NCBI GenBank assembly: GCA_037447605.1
Contig: CM074819.1
Span: forward strand, 1,618,670-1,682,669
Length of the DNA: 64,000 nt
Origin: Zygnema circumcarinatum
Lineage: Eukaryota; Streptophyta; Zygnematophyceae; Zygnematales; Zygnemataceae
Reading direction: 5' to 3'
Shown: one piece after another, positions 24,263 to 48,535 of the stretch
How the letters are laid out: every line of letters begins with the position of its first letter
How positions within the stretch are numbered: the first letter of the stretch is position 1
The notes under the pieces: generated by a model
What the model saw: only the letters and a program-made list of their open reading frames with translations
Database searches by the model: none
What the model was told of the DNA's origin: nothing
Made by a program: the position numbers and the translations under genes

Positions 24263-25414
24263 AACTGTAAACTGTAACATTAAGGTGTACTTTACGAAGA
24301 ATGTGTCATTTGAATTTAATTCTTTTGCTTTTGCTTTTGAAATTAGCTCAATTGAATTTGTGGACTGTTTGACAATTTAGAGTTAGCTCTGATTGCCTCG
24401 ATCGCTCACTTTCGGGTTTTTGGAATTTAGGGTTTGATGATTCCCAAGAAACCTGTGTTTAGCAGGTTAAGGGGAAGATTATAGGAACCCCAAAGTCTCT
24501 AAAAAACTTGGGTGTTAGTTTGTGGCGAGGGCGAGCTTGCAGTTTTAGTTGTACACTAGTTTTCGTCATTGCATTGAATTCATTTTTTTTGAATTTTTTT
24601 TGTTGGGCAGTCAGCGGCTGCAAGCGCAGGAGTAGGTTCAACTGAGGATTCTTTTTGCGTGCAGAGAACACAATCTTTTATATTTGATTTTTGTGTACCA
24701 CTGGATTCACATTATGTCAATTAAAATTGATTTTTTTGTTCTATCGCTTTATCATTTCTTTTTTTTCTTATGCTATGATTGTTGCTCACGTTGTCGCCAA
24801 CTGGCGGTCTCTCCAAAAACCATAAAAATCTTAAATTTCAAATTCCCTGAAGTCCCTAAATATTCTAAACTGTCAGAGAACTTCACAGCTCCAAAACCTT
24901 AAAACCCTTAAAAGAAAAAAATTGAGTCAATGCTTCGGTAGCTTGATTATTCGCAAGCGCGATATCGAAAGCGGATGAACTCAATTAAAGCTAAAACATC
25001 CAAACGGGAAATATAAACAAAGCAACTTAGGGAGGGGCTATCTGATCACTGCCTACTTTAGAGACAAAGCTGAGATTAAAACCAATGTGGTGAGCGAGAG
25101 AGCGAGAGAGTGAGAGAGGAACAGAGGTTGACGGAAAGGGTGCGAGTAGGGAGAGAGAGAGAGGAAGGGAGATGGGAGGCAGGGAAGGGAGAGGGAGAGG
25201 GATGGAGGATGAGAGGGAGGGTGAAGGAGAGGGCGCGAGCGAGAAATAGGGGGACAGCGCGAAAGTGAGGATACAGAAGTGGAGGTAGATGGAAAGGGTG
25301 AATAGCGGAGGAAAAGAGGGAGAGAGAGAGAGACGGATTGAGAGAGAGAAAGAGAGGGAGAGAGAGAGACAGAGAGAGAGAGCGCGCGAGCGAGAGAGGG
25401 GGAGAGAGAGATGC
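24263..25414. other. Convergent intergenic region, RING and Kir-like genes
   Basis: It contains the 3' flanks of both convergent genes. 24290-24900 is AT-rich and shows no coding signal. From about 25085 to 25414 the sequence is GA-rich (GAGAGAGAGAG words) and abuts the stop codon of the Kir-like gene. Nothing else is recognised. Confidence 0.5.
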
Positions 25415-27461
25415 CTATGAAAGTAATCGATAATCGCTCAGTTTCCGCTGGTCGATGACCCGTCTGTTCTTTTTGCTGAGCATGAGCATGTCGTCAAACT
25501 CTGCGTTCCATACAATGTCTCCGTCCACGACGCTGTAGTGCTGCACATGGAACACGGACTGCATGGAGGATCGCTCGAGGCCCACCTGAGGGAGGGAGGG
25601 AGAGACAGAGAGTGAGAGGGAGAGAGAGAGAGAGAGGGAGAGAGATAGAGAAGAGAGGGAGGAGAGGAGGCCCCGGGTTTGCCATGTCCGATGAATTTAG
25701 CGAAAACATGCTAGAATTGAAGATTTAGAGAAAGGAGTAGAGATTAAACAATGTATAGAACCAACCATGAAGATCAAGATAATCTGATGTGCACGGATCA
25801 AGATCAACGCTGCTGAGCCAGGTGGTTTTGGCGTAGGTTAGGTCAGATCAAGGTCAGGTCAAGTCAGGTCAAGATCAGGTCAAGTCAGGTCAAGTCAAGT
25901 TCGGTCAAGGCCGGCCCACCACGCTGAGCGAGAAGATCGCGTCCTCGCGGAGGAGGTCCTCGCGGGTCCTTCGGAGGAGCGGGCTGGTCTCGTCGATGAC
26001 GTGGCGCACGAGCATGCCGTGCGTCTGATAGGCTATCTCCGGGCGGACCTGCGCCGCGCCGTGGTACAGCTGTCGGGTTATCAGCCATACCCGCCATGCA
26101 GGGGATGCCATGCATGCATGCCATGCCATGCCATGCAAAGGATGCCATACATGCCATGCCATATTCTCCCTAAGAGACTATACCACACATATTCTGTCAT
26201 ACATGCCCTGCCTTAGATGTCATGCGATGCATCTCATACCTCACATAACAAGTCATACATACCATGGGACCGGACATCCCATGTCATCCATACCTTGCCA
26301 TGCGACACATACCATGCGTGCTCACACATACATCTCCAAAGAAAACCCAAAAGCCCATACCAAAAATGTCCTTAACTCCATACCAAACCCACAACTCTAC
26401 CAATCCAATCTCTCCCCATCCACCCCCAATCCTCAAAGAACGCTCCTTACCGACAAAAACCCACAATTCAATGAACTTCCTTGTCCAAAACCCAACTCTC
26501 TTTCAGACCCAAAAGAGAAGCGAGGAGGCTTATATCCTCACCAACTTCAACGACTGCTGAGCTCGAAAGTATGACCCCGACCTCGTGACAGTATTGTATC
26601 GGAATGTGAGGTCCACTTTCACGTCGACGAGTTCGGACGGCTGCGGCCCCGTGAGGACGTATCGGCACATGAGGACACTCCTCGTGGTTTCGCTGCGATA
26701 TCGGCGACGGCCGGAGGGAGGGCAGACAAGGGCCACGGAGGCACAGCGGATGGGCTGGGAAGGCTGAGAGAGGCGGGCGAATACTGCAGAACAATGGGAT
26801 AGCAGGATGAGGGAAGGAGGGAGGGAGGGAGGGAGGAGGAGGGAGGGAGGAGGGAGGGAGGGGGGAGGGAGGGGGGAGGGAGGGAGGAGGGGGAGGGAGG
26901 GGGGGAGGGAGGGAGGGGGGAGGGGGAGGGAGGGAGGGAGGGAGGGAGGGAGGAGGGAGGAGGGAGGGAGGAGGGGGAGGGAGGGGGGGGAGGGAGGGGG
27001 GGAGGGAGGGGTGGAGGGAGGGAGGGAGGGGGGAGGGAGGGAGGGGGGAGGGAGGGAGGGCGGGAGGGGGGAGGAGAGAGGGTGGTGAAGGGAGAAAAGG
27101 AGGGAAGGAGGGGGATTTAATGTAGAAACAATGTTGAGGCTTTGAGTGATGGGGTTGGATGATGGATTTAGACATGGGTACTGAGGGAGGGGAGCTGAGG
27201 AGGAGGCTCAGAGATGGAGAGAGACACAGGGGCGGGGGTGGTTAGGGAGGATGGAGGGAGGGACAGGGGTATGGAGGGAAGAAACGTATGGGGTAGAGAG
27301 GAAAGTGGAAGAAGTGGGGGATGGAGGAAGAAAACGAAAGAGAGCGAATGTACGAGGAAAGAGAACGAGAGTGTGAGTGAGTGGGGAGAGAGGGAGAGCA
27401 GGCCGCCGGGAAAAAAACGGGGAATACAAAGGAAGACGAGGAGGAAGAGGGAGAGGGAGAG

Positions 27462-27503
<42 letters not shown>

Positions 27504-30500
27504 CAGGAGAGTGCAAGCTTTGGACTGCCACATACCTGCTCCACTTAGAAAAACGAATATGAGCTCAGCCACAAGTGCGTTTGTGTTGGCAACAATGAGA
27601 GCGTATGGAGATAGCGGAGCGAGTTCAGGCTGAAGGCCGGTAGAGAGAGAGAGAGAGAACATGAAAACTTGAAATATGGTGGTGGCAGTATCTAGCTGAA
27701 GATTAGGACTTGGAGAAATTCCCCTCTGCGCTTCAAAAAATTTCTGAGCGGTTTCATCGAGCGCGAGACCGTTTAGGTCAAAGAGATAACAGAAAGTGAA
27801 AAAAACGCTGACGAGAATTGGAGCAGAGAACATGCCGAGGGAAAATATGTGTAGTGGCATTTTGAGCATGTAGATGTAAAAGTCGTGAACGATAGAAAGT
27901 GGACCCACTTCTTCCTGAGAAACAGCAGAAGCCCAATTTTGCCGATCGAATCGACTGTTAGCGTGACAGTTGCTCTCTCTCTCTCTCTCTCCCCTCTCTC
28001 CATCTCTCTCTCTCCTTCTTAGCCCCTAACCTTGGGTATCCTTTAGCGTGACAGTTGCTCTCTCTCTCTCACCCCCCTCTCTCCATCTCTTTCTCTCTTT
28101 CTTAGCCCCAAACCTTGGGTATCGTCAATAATAAATATGTACACAAACAGATGAAAATGGACTAAAACCAAGTCTTTTATATCTATTTAAGATAGTAATG
28201 AAAGCAGGATCATTACCTTTATAATGACGTAATTAGTCATCCCTTGCCTTCCGCGAAACTCCGGCGAATCAATCCCTTTAAATGCCTCAAGATCATCATC
28301 ATCATCATCATTTTCTGAGACCAAAAGCCCTTCCACACTTTCCCTAAGCTCTCCCACTTTGTCCTGCACTGCATCCACAGTGTCTTGAACTTTATCCGTC
28401 AAACTCAGAACCTGCACCTGCATAGTTTCCTGTAAATCCGTTACAGTTTCCTGCATACTTTCAGTAAGACCCGCAACGGTGTCGGAAACTGTCTCCGTTA
28501 TCTCCGACACCGTTTCGGCGACCGTTTCCGTGAAATCCGAGACAGTTTCCGCTACCGTTTCCGTTACAGAGTCCACCTTTTCCGAAACGGTTTCCGCCAT
28601 CTGCGAAACAGTTTCCCCAACTTGCTCAGCTAAATTCTCGACAGAATTGGGTAGAATCTCAGCGACTGCTTCAACTACCATAATGGACTTCTCCTTTACC
28701 GGCTCCGGAAGTATCTCCTTCACTTTCTCTCTCACTTTCTCTGACACTCCCACCACCGCTCCCAAAAGAGATGAAGTAGATTTTCTCTCCTTCTCAGTAG
28801 AGAGCCTCCCTCCTATCCGGTATCCAGCAAAGAGTGCTTGCCCTCTTCTTGAAACTGAAAAAACCCCACTTGAAAAAACCTTTACTTCTTCTTTATATTT
28901 CACCGTTTTAGCTTCTTGTATATCTTTTAAATTGATATCTGAAGCGCGTTTCGACGAAGCAGAACTAAGATTCTCTTCAGATGCTCTTGATTTTTTAAGG
29001 TTTTCCTCTTCTCCTGCTTTGTTTTCCTCCTCTGCTCTTGAGAGAGACCTTGCAGCCCCGTTCTCACTCTCTTTCCCTGACTCCTCCCCGGCCTCTCTCT
29101 CCTCCTCTCTCTCATACTTCCTCTCCATGTGCTCCTTTACTCTCTCCACATCCGTCACCTCTCCCTCTTCCACTTTGCTAGCCATCTTGGCCTCCTTCTT
29201 TGCCTGTTTCTCTGACTCTTTCCTCGCCTGCTTTTTGAGAACTTCCGTTTCTTTCATCGTCTTTTTCTCTCTCTCGTTCACTTCTTTCTGAGCTTTCTTC
29301 TCTTTGGCTTCTACTCCCTTCTGAGTTTTTCTATGAAGTGAAGCTGCTTCCGTTCTAGCTACAATTTCTGCAAACTTCATTTTCCTATGCATTTTTTTGT
29401 ATTGCTTTTCCGTAAGAGCCCAAGATGGCCTTCTCCCATCCAATTCCACTTCCCATATTTCCCTCACTTCTGAAGGATCCGTCGCCTCCTCTCTCTCCTC
29501 TCCCTCCTCAATTTCCCCACTCACGGCCCCATTAAAGCTCTCTCCCTCAAAATCCCCTTTGTTCCCACGTGTTACTTCAGCTTCCCCACCTTCTATCCTT
29601 TCCATTTCGGTCGATGTTTTTGCAAGTTGATCATTAACCTGCACCAAATCATTAGCTAATTTTTTTGAATTCTCTTCTACAAAACTAAGTGTCTCCCCAT
29701 TTGTAATTTTTTCCTTGCTATCAACTTCATCTGACTGCGATTCAACATACTCCCTCACCCCCTGTACATCATTATTCAAACTGACGTTTCTTCCCCTTAC
29801 ATCACGAGTCAAACTGCCCTTATCTACACGCCGCTTTAAAGTCGTCGATCTTCGAATTTGACTTAAATTAGGTGATGATGATGATGGTGAGGATGATGAA
29901 GTAGTCGATGTCGTAGATGATGTACATGTTGATGATGTACTTTCTCTCTGCTTCCGTCTACTTTCCTCGGCAACCCCTTCTCCTTCTCTCACACTTCCGT
30001 CCTCTCCAACCGAAATATTTGCTCTTCCATTACTAGGATTTCCTAATCCCCCCTCTATTTCACTCGCAGAAACGACATAATCGTCGATGCATTCACCCTC
30101 TTTACCTATTTCCACTAATTCATTTTCATTATCGCCCGAGTCATACTCCGACTCTCCCTCCCATTCAATCATGTAGCGCTGCCTATCGTCCATGGCTGCC
30201 TCCATAGCTTCCCACTCTGACTCCAAGCACTCTTCGTTTCCAGAGTCACCATATGCATAACTCTGCAGCTCATCTCTCTTCTCATCTTCTGACTGCTCCC
30301 ATTCCTGCAATCACAATTTGCCGTTTGTTTGTAAGGGAAAGAATGGACCGCCCCCCTCCATTCCCCCCACTTTCACCCTCTCCCACTCCTCCCCCNNNNN
30401 NNNNNCCCCCCCCCCCCCCCTCTCTACCTGTCCTCCCCTCTGTCCTCTCCTCTGTCCTCCTAGCTAACTTTTTCATGCTCTCTCCCTCTCCTCCCCCATT

Positions 30501-31224
30501 CTCTCACTCCCTCATCCCCCCTCTCCCCATTCTCTCGTTCTCTCTTCCTTCCCCTTTCCCCCCCCCCCTCTCCCCACCTTCCCATCATCCCCCCTCACCA
30601 TCATATGCTTAAAAAGGAAGCAACACAAAGCACAGTGTTGAACACAACAGAAAAATCACCCATAGAATCCCATCCCTCCCTTACTTTTGAGGGCGAATCC
30701 CCCTCTTCTCCTTCACTTCCGATCTCATTTTCGTCCAAATTATCAGAGGGCTCATCGTCCGGTTGCTTCCGCCTATTTGTAATTCTTCTCCTTGTCTTCC
30801 TCACTCGGCTCCCGTGCACAGCTCCTGCTGCTCTCGCTCCACTCACACGCACTGCCACCGACCTTGTGAAATTGAACCTTAGAGCCCCAAACAATCTTTC
30901 GACTCGCCGTCCAGAATTCAACCGTTTTAAGCTCACTTCAGAGCCCCACAAATGGGTGGAATGTTTGTGAATGGCCGAGCCTCGTACAGGGACAACAGCA
31001 GCAGATAATGTACGCAGTTGGGAAGATTTCGGAGCTCGTCGCAGCCTGGATCTCAACATGTGAAGGGCCGATTTTTCCCAAAAAATAGGTCGAATTGAGT
31101 CATCGTTTCTGACGTTCGCATGCGTGAACAGTGCGTGAGATGGGGTAAACGGAGTTTCGGTGGGAGAGAGAAACGAACTGGAAACCAAACTGCAAAGGGA
31201 ACGAGACGTTGCATAGAGACCCAT
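25415..31224 (-). CDS. Plastid-type presequence + amphipathic-repeat region + Kir/KirBac-like channel fold lacking the GYG filter (1,189 aa)
   Basis: Six exons: 30685-31224, 28217-30304, 27536-27914, 26542-26783, 25920-26069 and 25415-25585. All junctions are in phase and total 3,570 nt. Residues 1-150 are Ser/Arg-rich and acid-poor, like a chloroplast transit peptide. Residues ~150-700 are acidic then Lys/Glu-rich coiled coil. About 770-865 has nine 11-residue repeats of ETVAETVSDFT type. From 877 it matches the inward-rectifier K+ channel fold: slide-helix-like IVHDFYIYMLKMPLHIF, TM1, pore helix, TM2 ending LSGAVFARL, then the cytoplasmic IRK domain (SVLMCRYVLTG, LVRHVIDETSPLL, FHVQHYSVVDGDIVWNAEFDD). 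KirBac channels have TVGYGD at the filter; here residues 967-973 read STGLQPE, so the K+ signature is absent. Channel activity and substrate are therefore unknown. Plastid targeting is inferred from composition. A 10-N gap lies in intron 1. Confidence 0.85.
26810..27065. repeat. (GGGA)n-type purine tract in Kir-like gene intron
   Basis: A 250-bp run of GGGAGGGA words between exons 26542-26783 and 27536-27914. On the transcribed strand it is a long polypyrimidine tract upstream of the acceptor of the IRK-domain exon. The G-runs could form quadruplexes. Confidence 0.85.
27957..28122. repeat. Tandem duplication (~85 bp x 2) in Kir-like gene intron
   Basis: Two adjacent copies of a unit starting TAGCGTGACAGTTGCTCTC and ending near AACCTTGGGTATC, at about 27958-28040 and 28043-28122. 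They differ by a handful of bases and by CT-run length. They lie in the intron between exons 28217-30304 and 27536-27914. Confidence 0.85.
30396..30405. other. Assembly gap (10 N)
   Basis: Ten N inside a poly-C/CT-rich stretch in intron 1 of the Kir-like gene, between exons 30685-31224 and 28217-30304. The flanking exons join in phase without it, so the gap probably hides only low-complexity intron. Confidence 0.99.
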
Positions 31225-32464
31225 GAGAGAGCAGACCTATCCCTATCAAGAATACCCTCTCCGTAAAGTTATACTAACATATTTTTGCGTTTTTGAGCCC
31301 GCAGAGTTCGTCCTCCTCCTCCTCCCTTTCCCTCTCCTTTTGCCTCTCCCTTTTTTCCTCCGCTCTCCTCCGATCCGTGTTCTCCCTGACTCTCTCCTTC
31401 TCACTTTTCTCCCTGCTCGCCTCCCTCTCCGCTCCTCGTTTAAACCTTGCTCTCTACTTTCCTCCTATCTCATATCCCGCCGTCCTCCTGCTTTTCTCTC
31501 TCCTCTCCCTCTCACTCCCCTCTTTCTCCCTCTGCTTATCCTCCCCTCCTTATCCTCCTCTCTTTCCCCCCTTCTCTTTCTCTCCCTCTCCCTCTCCCTC
31601 TCCCTCTCTTTCTCTCCCTCTCCCTCCCTTTCTCTCCCTCTCCCGCTCTTTCTCTCCCTCGCCCTCTCTTTCTCTCCCTCTCCCTCTCCTCTCTCCCTAT
31701 CCTCCACTTCCTCTTCCCTCCTCTCCCTCTCCCTCTCCCTCTCCCTCTCCCTCTCTCCTTCCCCCCACCCCTCCCCTCTCCCCCCTTAGCCAACAAACGT
31801 CCAGGTGGCAGCTCCTCGCTCTTTATACTGCCCCTGACCGCCCTCCAATTCGCCGCAAACTTGCCGCCACGTGGCGGTCGACGCGAATTTGGCGCAATTC
31901 GTTGCTTGCGTGCCTGTCCCCCACGTGTCCTTTATGTACGAACCATACAAAACATCGTTCTCAGCCAATGGATTTGCGCCACGTACTCGCTGTCAAGATC
32001 GTGTGGTGACGTGGCAGCTGCAGCCCGCGCCGCGAGAGAGGCCGTTTCCATGTTTCGTTTGACGGTGCCGCCGTTTGCTGCGAACGAACTGCGGCCGATT
32101 TGGAGCAGAGAGAGCTCGCTGGCAAACGTTGGTTTAACTGTTGGCAGTGACTGCCAACCGTTGGCAAACTCCAATGGTTGTCGGGGTGCGCCAACAAATG
32201 TCCGCAGCCGTTGCAATGGTTGCCAACCAGTGGACCCAATGATTGGCACCATTGGCAACGGTTGGATCCTTGGCTGGGTCCCAATTTTCTATGAGCATTG
32301 AGCCCTGCGCACGAAAATAGGGCGTGTCAGACTCAACAAAATGTTGCGAATATCGAGTTTTTAGTATTGCTAAAACCGAGGTTACAAAGTACTGAAATTC
32401 ATGGTTTTCCCGAACCTAACCCGAGCCTCCTTCGGCAACTGTCCTTAGTCAACGGATCAATGTA

Positions 32465-32802
32465 CAGGGGGTCCTCGTCATATTTTCCACCTGGTTTCGG
32501 CAAATACCGGGCGAAAATATTGTTTTTGGCAAATAGAAGGTCCGTGTTACCAATAGGCGAGCGGAATGATGTTAGTGTTCATGTATATTCGTACGCATCG
32601 TATCGTATCGTTTGTTTTAATATCGTACCGCATCGTACCGTATCGGCTACTACAGCTCGGGTTTTAGGGTTTTTAGGGTACGGATAGTACGAATAGTACG
32701 GCTAACTCTAAGTTACCGTACAAAAATGTGGTTTCGGCAAAATCGGTGCGAATTTATTGGTGACGCACTGTTGAAGGTGGAAAATATGACGAGGACCCCC
32801 TG
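32465..32802. mobile_element. MITE-like element with ~27-bp terminal inverted repeats and TA duplication
   Basis: The left end CAGGGGGTCCTCGTCATATT continues to TTCCACC and is matched by its reverse complement at the right end (GGTGGAAAATATGACGAGGA, then CCCCCTG). Both ends are flanked by TA, as in Tc1/mariner-type insertions. The interior has TATCGTATCG-type words and no transposase frame. Related sequence in the opposite orientation is present at about 42835-43165, and another end at about 43390-43490. Confidence 0.75.
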
Positions 32803-34146
32803 TAGCGAAGATCGACCTGCGGGGTTTACTGAAAAGGACACTCCTTCGCATGATTTTGTTGGCCGAATCTCCTTTCTAATTCGTAATTGAGTTTTCGATT
32901 TGCCTTCTCAAATTCGTGTTTAAAGTCTTCTCCTTATTTTTGAGACGTTGTCATCATCATCATTCTTTGTTTCTCTTGAATACTTAACTACTTTATACTG
33001 TTTATCCTCCGCCGTAGGAACCCTAGAAACCCTAAACCCCTAATCCGAAAAGTGTTTAAAGGAAGCCTAAAATCAGTACGGATAGTTTCCTGGATCGAAC
33101 TAGCGGTGGCAGAATTGCGACTTTGTAGGGTTCAGGGCTCAGGGTTGAATGCATTCATACCTTCTCTAGGGAACTACAACTACTTCCTGAAGGAGAAATT
33201 ACCCCCCATAAACTAATTATCTAGTGGAAAGTCGTAGGCATCGACAAATTACGAAAGGGAAAGTAATAGACATCGACTAATTAGGGTAGAAAAAGTCATG
33301 TATTTGTGGTTTCTGAGGGAGGTTAGCAGCAGCCATGCTTGCACCATGGAAAGCTCCTTTTCGTGCTCAAGTTCGATGGGGGGCCAATGAGGAGGGCGGG
33401 CAACACTTGGAATTGCAAAATTGAACGGAAACAGAACTGCATGTGACCATCATCTTAAATAGTGAAGAGCTTCCAGACCCTTAAAGTGGAGTAAGGAAAA
33501 ATAAACTTAGGGCTGTTTTGGGCAGTCAGCAAACAGCTCATAAAGAGCACCCCCCCGGGTGCTATTTCTAACAGGTGATGAAGAGGGAGGGAGGGCGGGA
33601 GGACGAAGCAGCACGAGAGAGAGAGAGAGGGAGAGAGAGAGTGTGAGGTTGGGAGGGAGGCATGGAACTAGTTTGGGGAGGGGAGGGAGAGAGGGGCATC
33701 GAGCTGGAAAGGAGCAAAGAAAGATAGCAATAAAGATTAAGTGAGTTCCTTGCAGGACAGACGGAGTGGGAGCCAGCAAAAGGTGATACTCTGGAGATAA
33801 CTGAAAGCACACCCTGCATATTCACTGGGGCATTATGGGCACACCCAGGGGAACATTCACAGGGTGAAATTGCAGGAACTCTGACTATCCACCATGTTAT
33901 TTCCACTCCCTTCCCTATAACCTCAAACAGATGTATCCGAGCAATAGAAATACTCCGCACTCAGAATCTGTTAAAAGTTTAACTCTTCCCTTCGCTCTCC
34001 TCCAAATCCTGAGAGCCATCCCTCTCTACACCCACCTCGTTCATTCCTTCTCCCAAATCCCTCTCCCTTCCCCTCTTCATGCAATCTCCAGCCATAAGAA
34101 GATTGACATCCTCCTGTGAAGGAGAGATTAGTCACATCCTTAATAG

Positions 34147-34258
34147 TCAATAATCAATATTCAATAGTCAATAGTCAATACTCAATAGTCAATAGTCAAT
34201 AGTCAATAGTCAATACTCAATAGTCAATAGTCAATAGTCAATAGTCAATAGTCAATAG
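34147..34258. repeat. Heptamer array (AATAGTC)n
   Basis: About 15 tandem copies of AATAGTC with occasional AATACTC variants. It ends four bases before the stop codon of the LysM exon, so it probably lies in the 3' UTR of the protease gene. Confidence 0.95.
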
Positions 34259-34262
34259 GTAG

Positions 34263-41933
<7,671 letters not shown>

Positions 41934-42099
41934 CTGGCACATTAACATAAGCCATATTGTACATTATTTACATGACCGCGTTATATTGAAACTGGGTGGT
42001 CAATTTCATGTTCAAAATAATCCAAAGAAAGTCAGAAAAAAACAGTAACACTATGCAGCAAAAGCCATATTAGGTCGCAAGGGACAACGAGAAGAGTAC

Positions 42100-48220
<6,121 letters not shown>

Positions 48221-48225
48221 CGAAC

Positions 48226-48266
<41 letters not shown>

Positions 48267-48340
48267 TGGGGCTGAGGGGGTGGGGGGAGAGTGAGAGAAT
48301 GAATGGCGCTGAGGGGCTGGGGGGAGGGGGGATGTGCCAG

Positions 48341-48535
48341 GTGACACGTCCTCATTCGCTGTAGGAAATGTTTGAGGCCACACGGCACGTCCTCATTCGC
48401 TGTAGAAATGTTTGAATCCACGTGTCATGTTCTCATTCGCTGTAACGAATGTTTTTTCGAAGCAACGTGGCACGTTCTCATTTGTTGCAGCGAATGTGTT
48501 TTTTATACCACGTGGCACGTCCTCATTCGCTCTGG
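48341..48535. promoter_or_regulatory. Five tandem ~40-bp repeats carrying ACGTG cores upstream of the LRR gene
   Basis: Each unit has an ACACG/CACGTGGCACG-type core followed by TCCTCATTCGCTGTAG and an AATGTTT spacer. Units begin at about 48341, 48377, 48418, 48463 and 48510. CACGTGGC is the G-box/ABRE core recognised by bZIP factors in land plants. The array lies 120-315 bp upstream of the ATG at 48220. Regulatory function is inferred. Confidence 0.55.

Larger units (their letters stand above)
31225..34262. other. Intergenic: 5' flank of Kir-like gene, dispersed repeats
   Basis: 31290-31790 is a pyrimidine tract. 31800-32170 is a G-box-rich segment, homologous to about 60170-60500. It includes CGCCACGTGGCGG (about 31865), CCACGTGTCC (about 31921) and GACGTGGCAGC (about 32009). 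32150-32280 has TTGGCAACGGTTG/CCATTGG words. A TIR element occupies 32465-32802. 32940-33480 shows no gene. 33565-33720 is GA-rich. 34147-34258 is a heptamer array. No coding exon is recognised. Confidence 0.5.

Noticed and set aside
26807-27088. Gly/Arg/Glu-rich frame on the plus strand
   Set aside because: It is the GGGA repeat tract in an intron of the Kir-like gene on the other strand.
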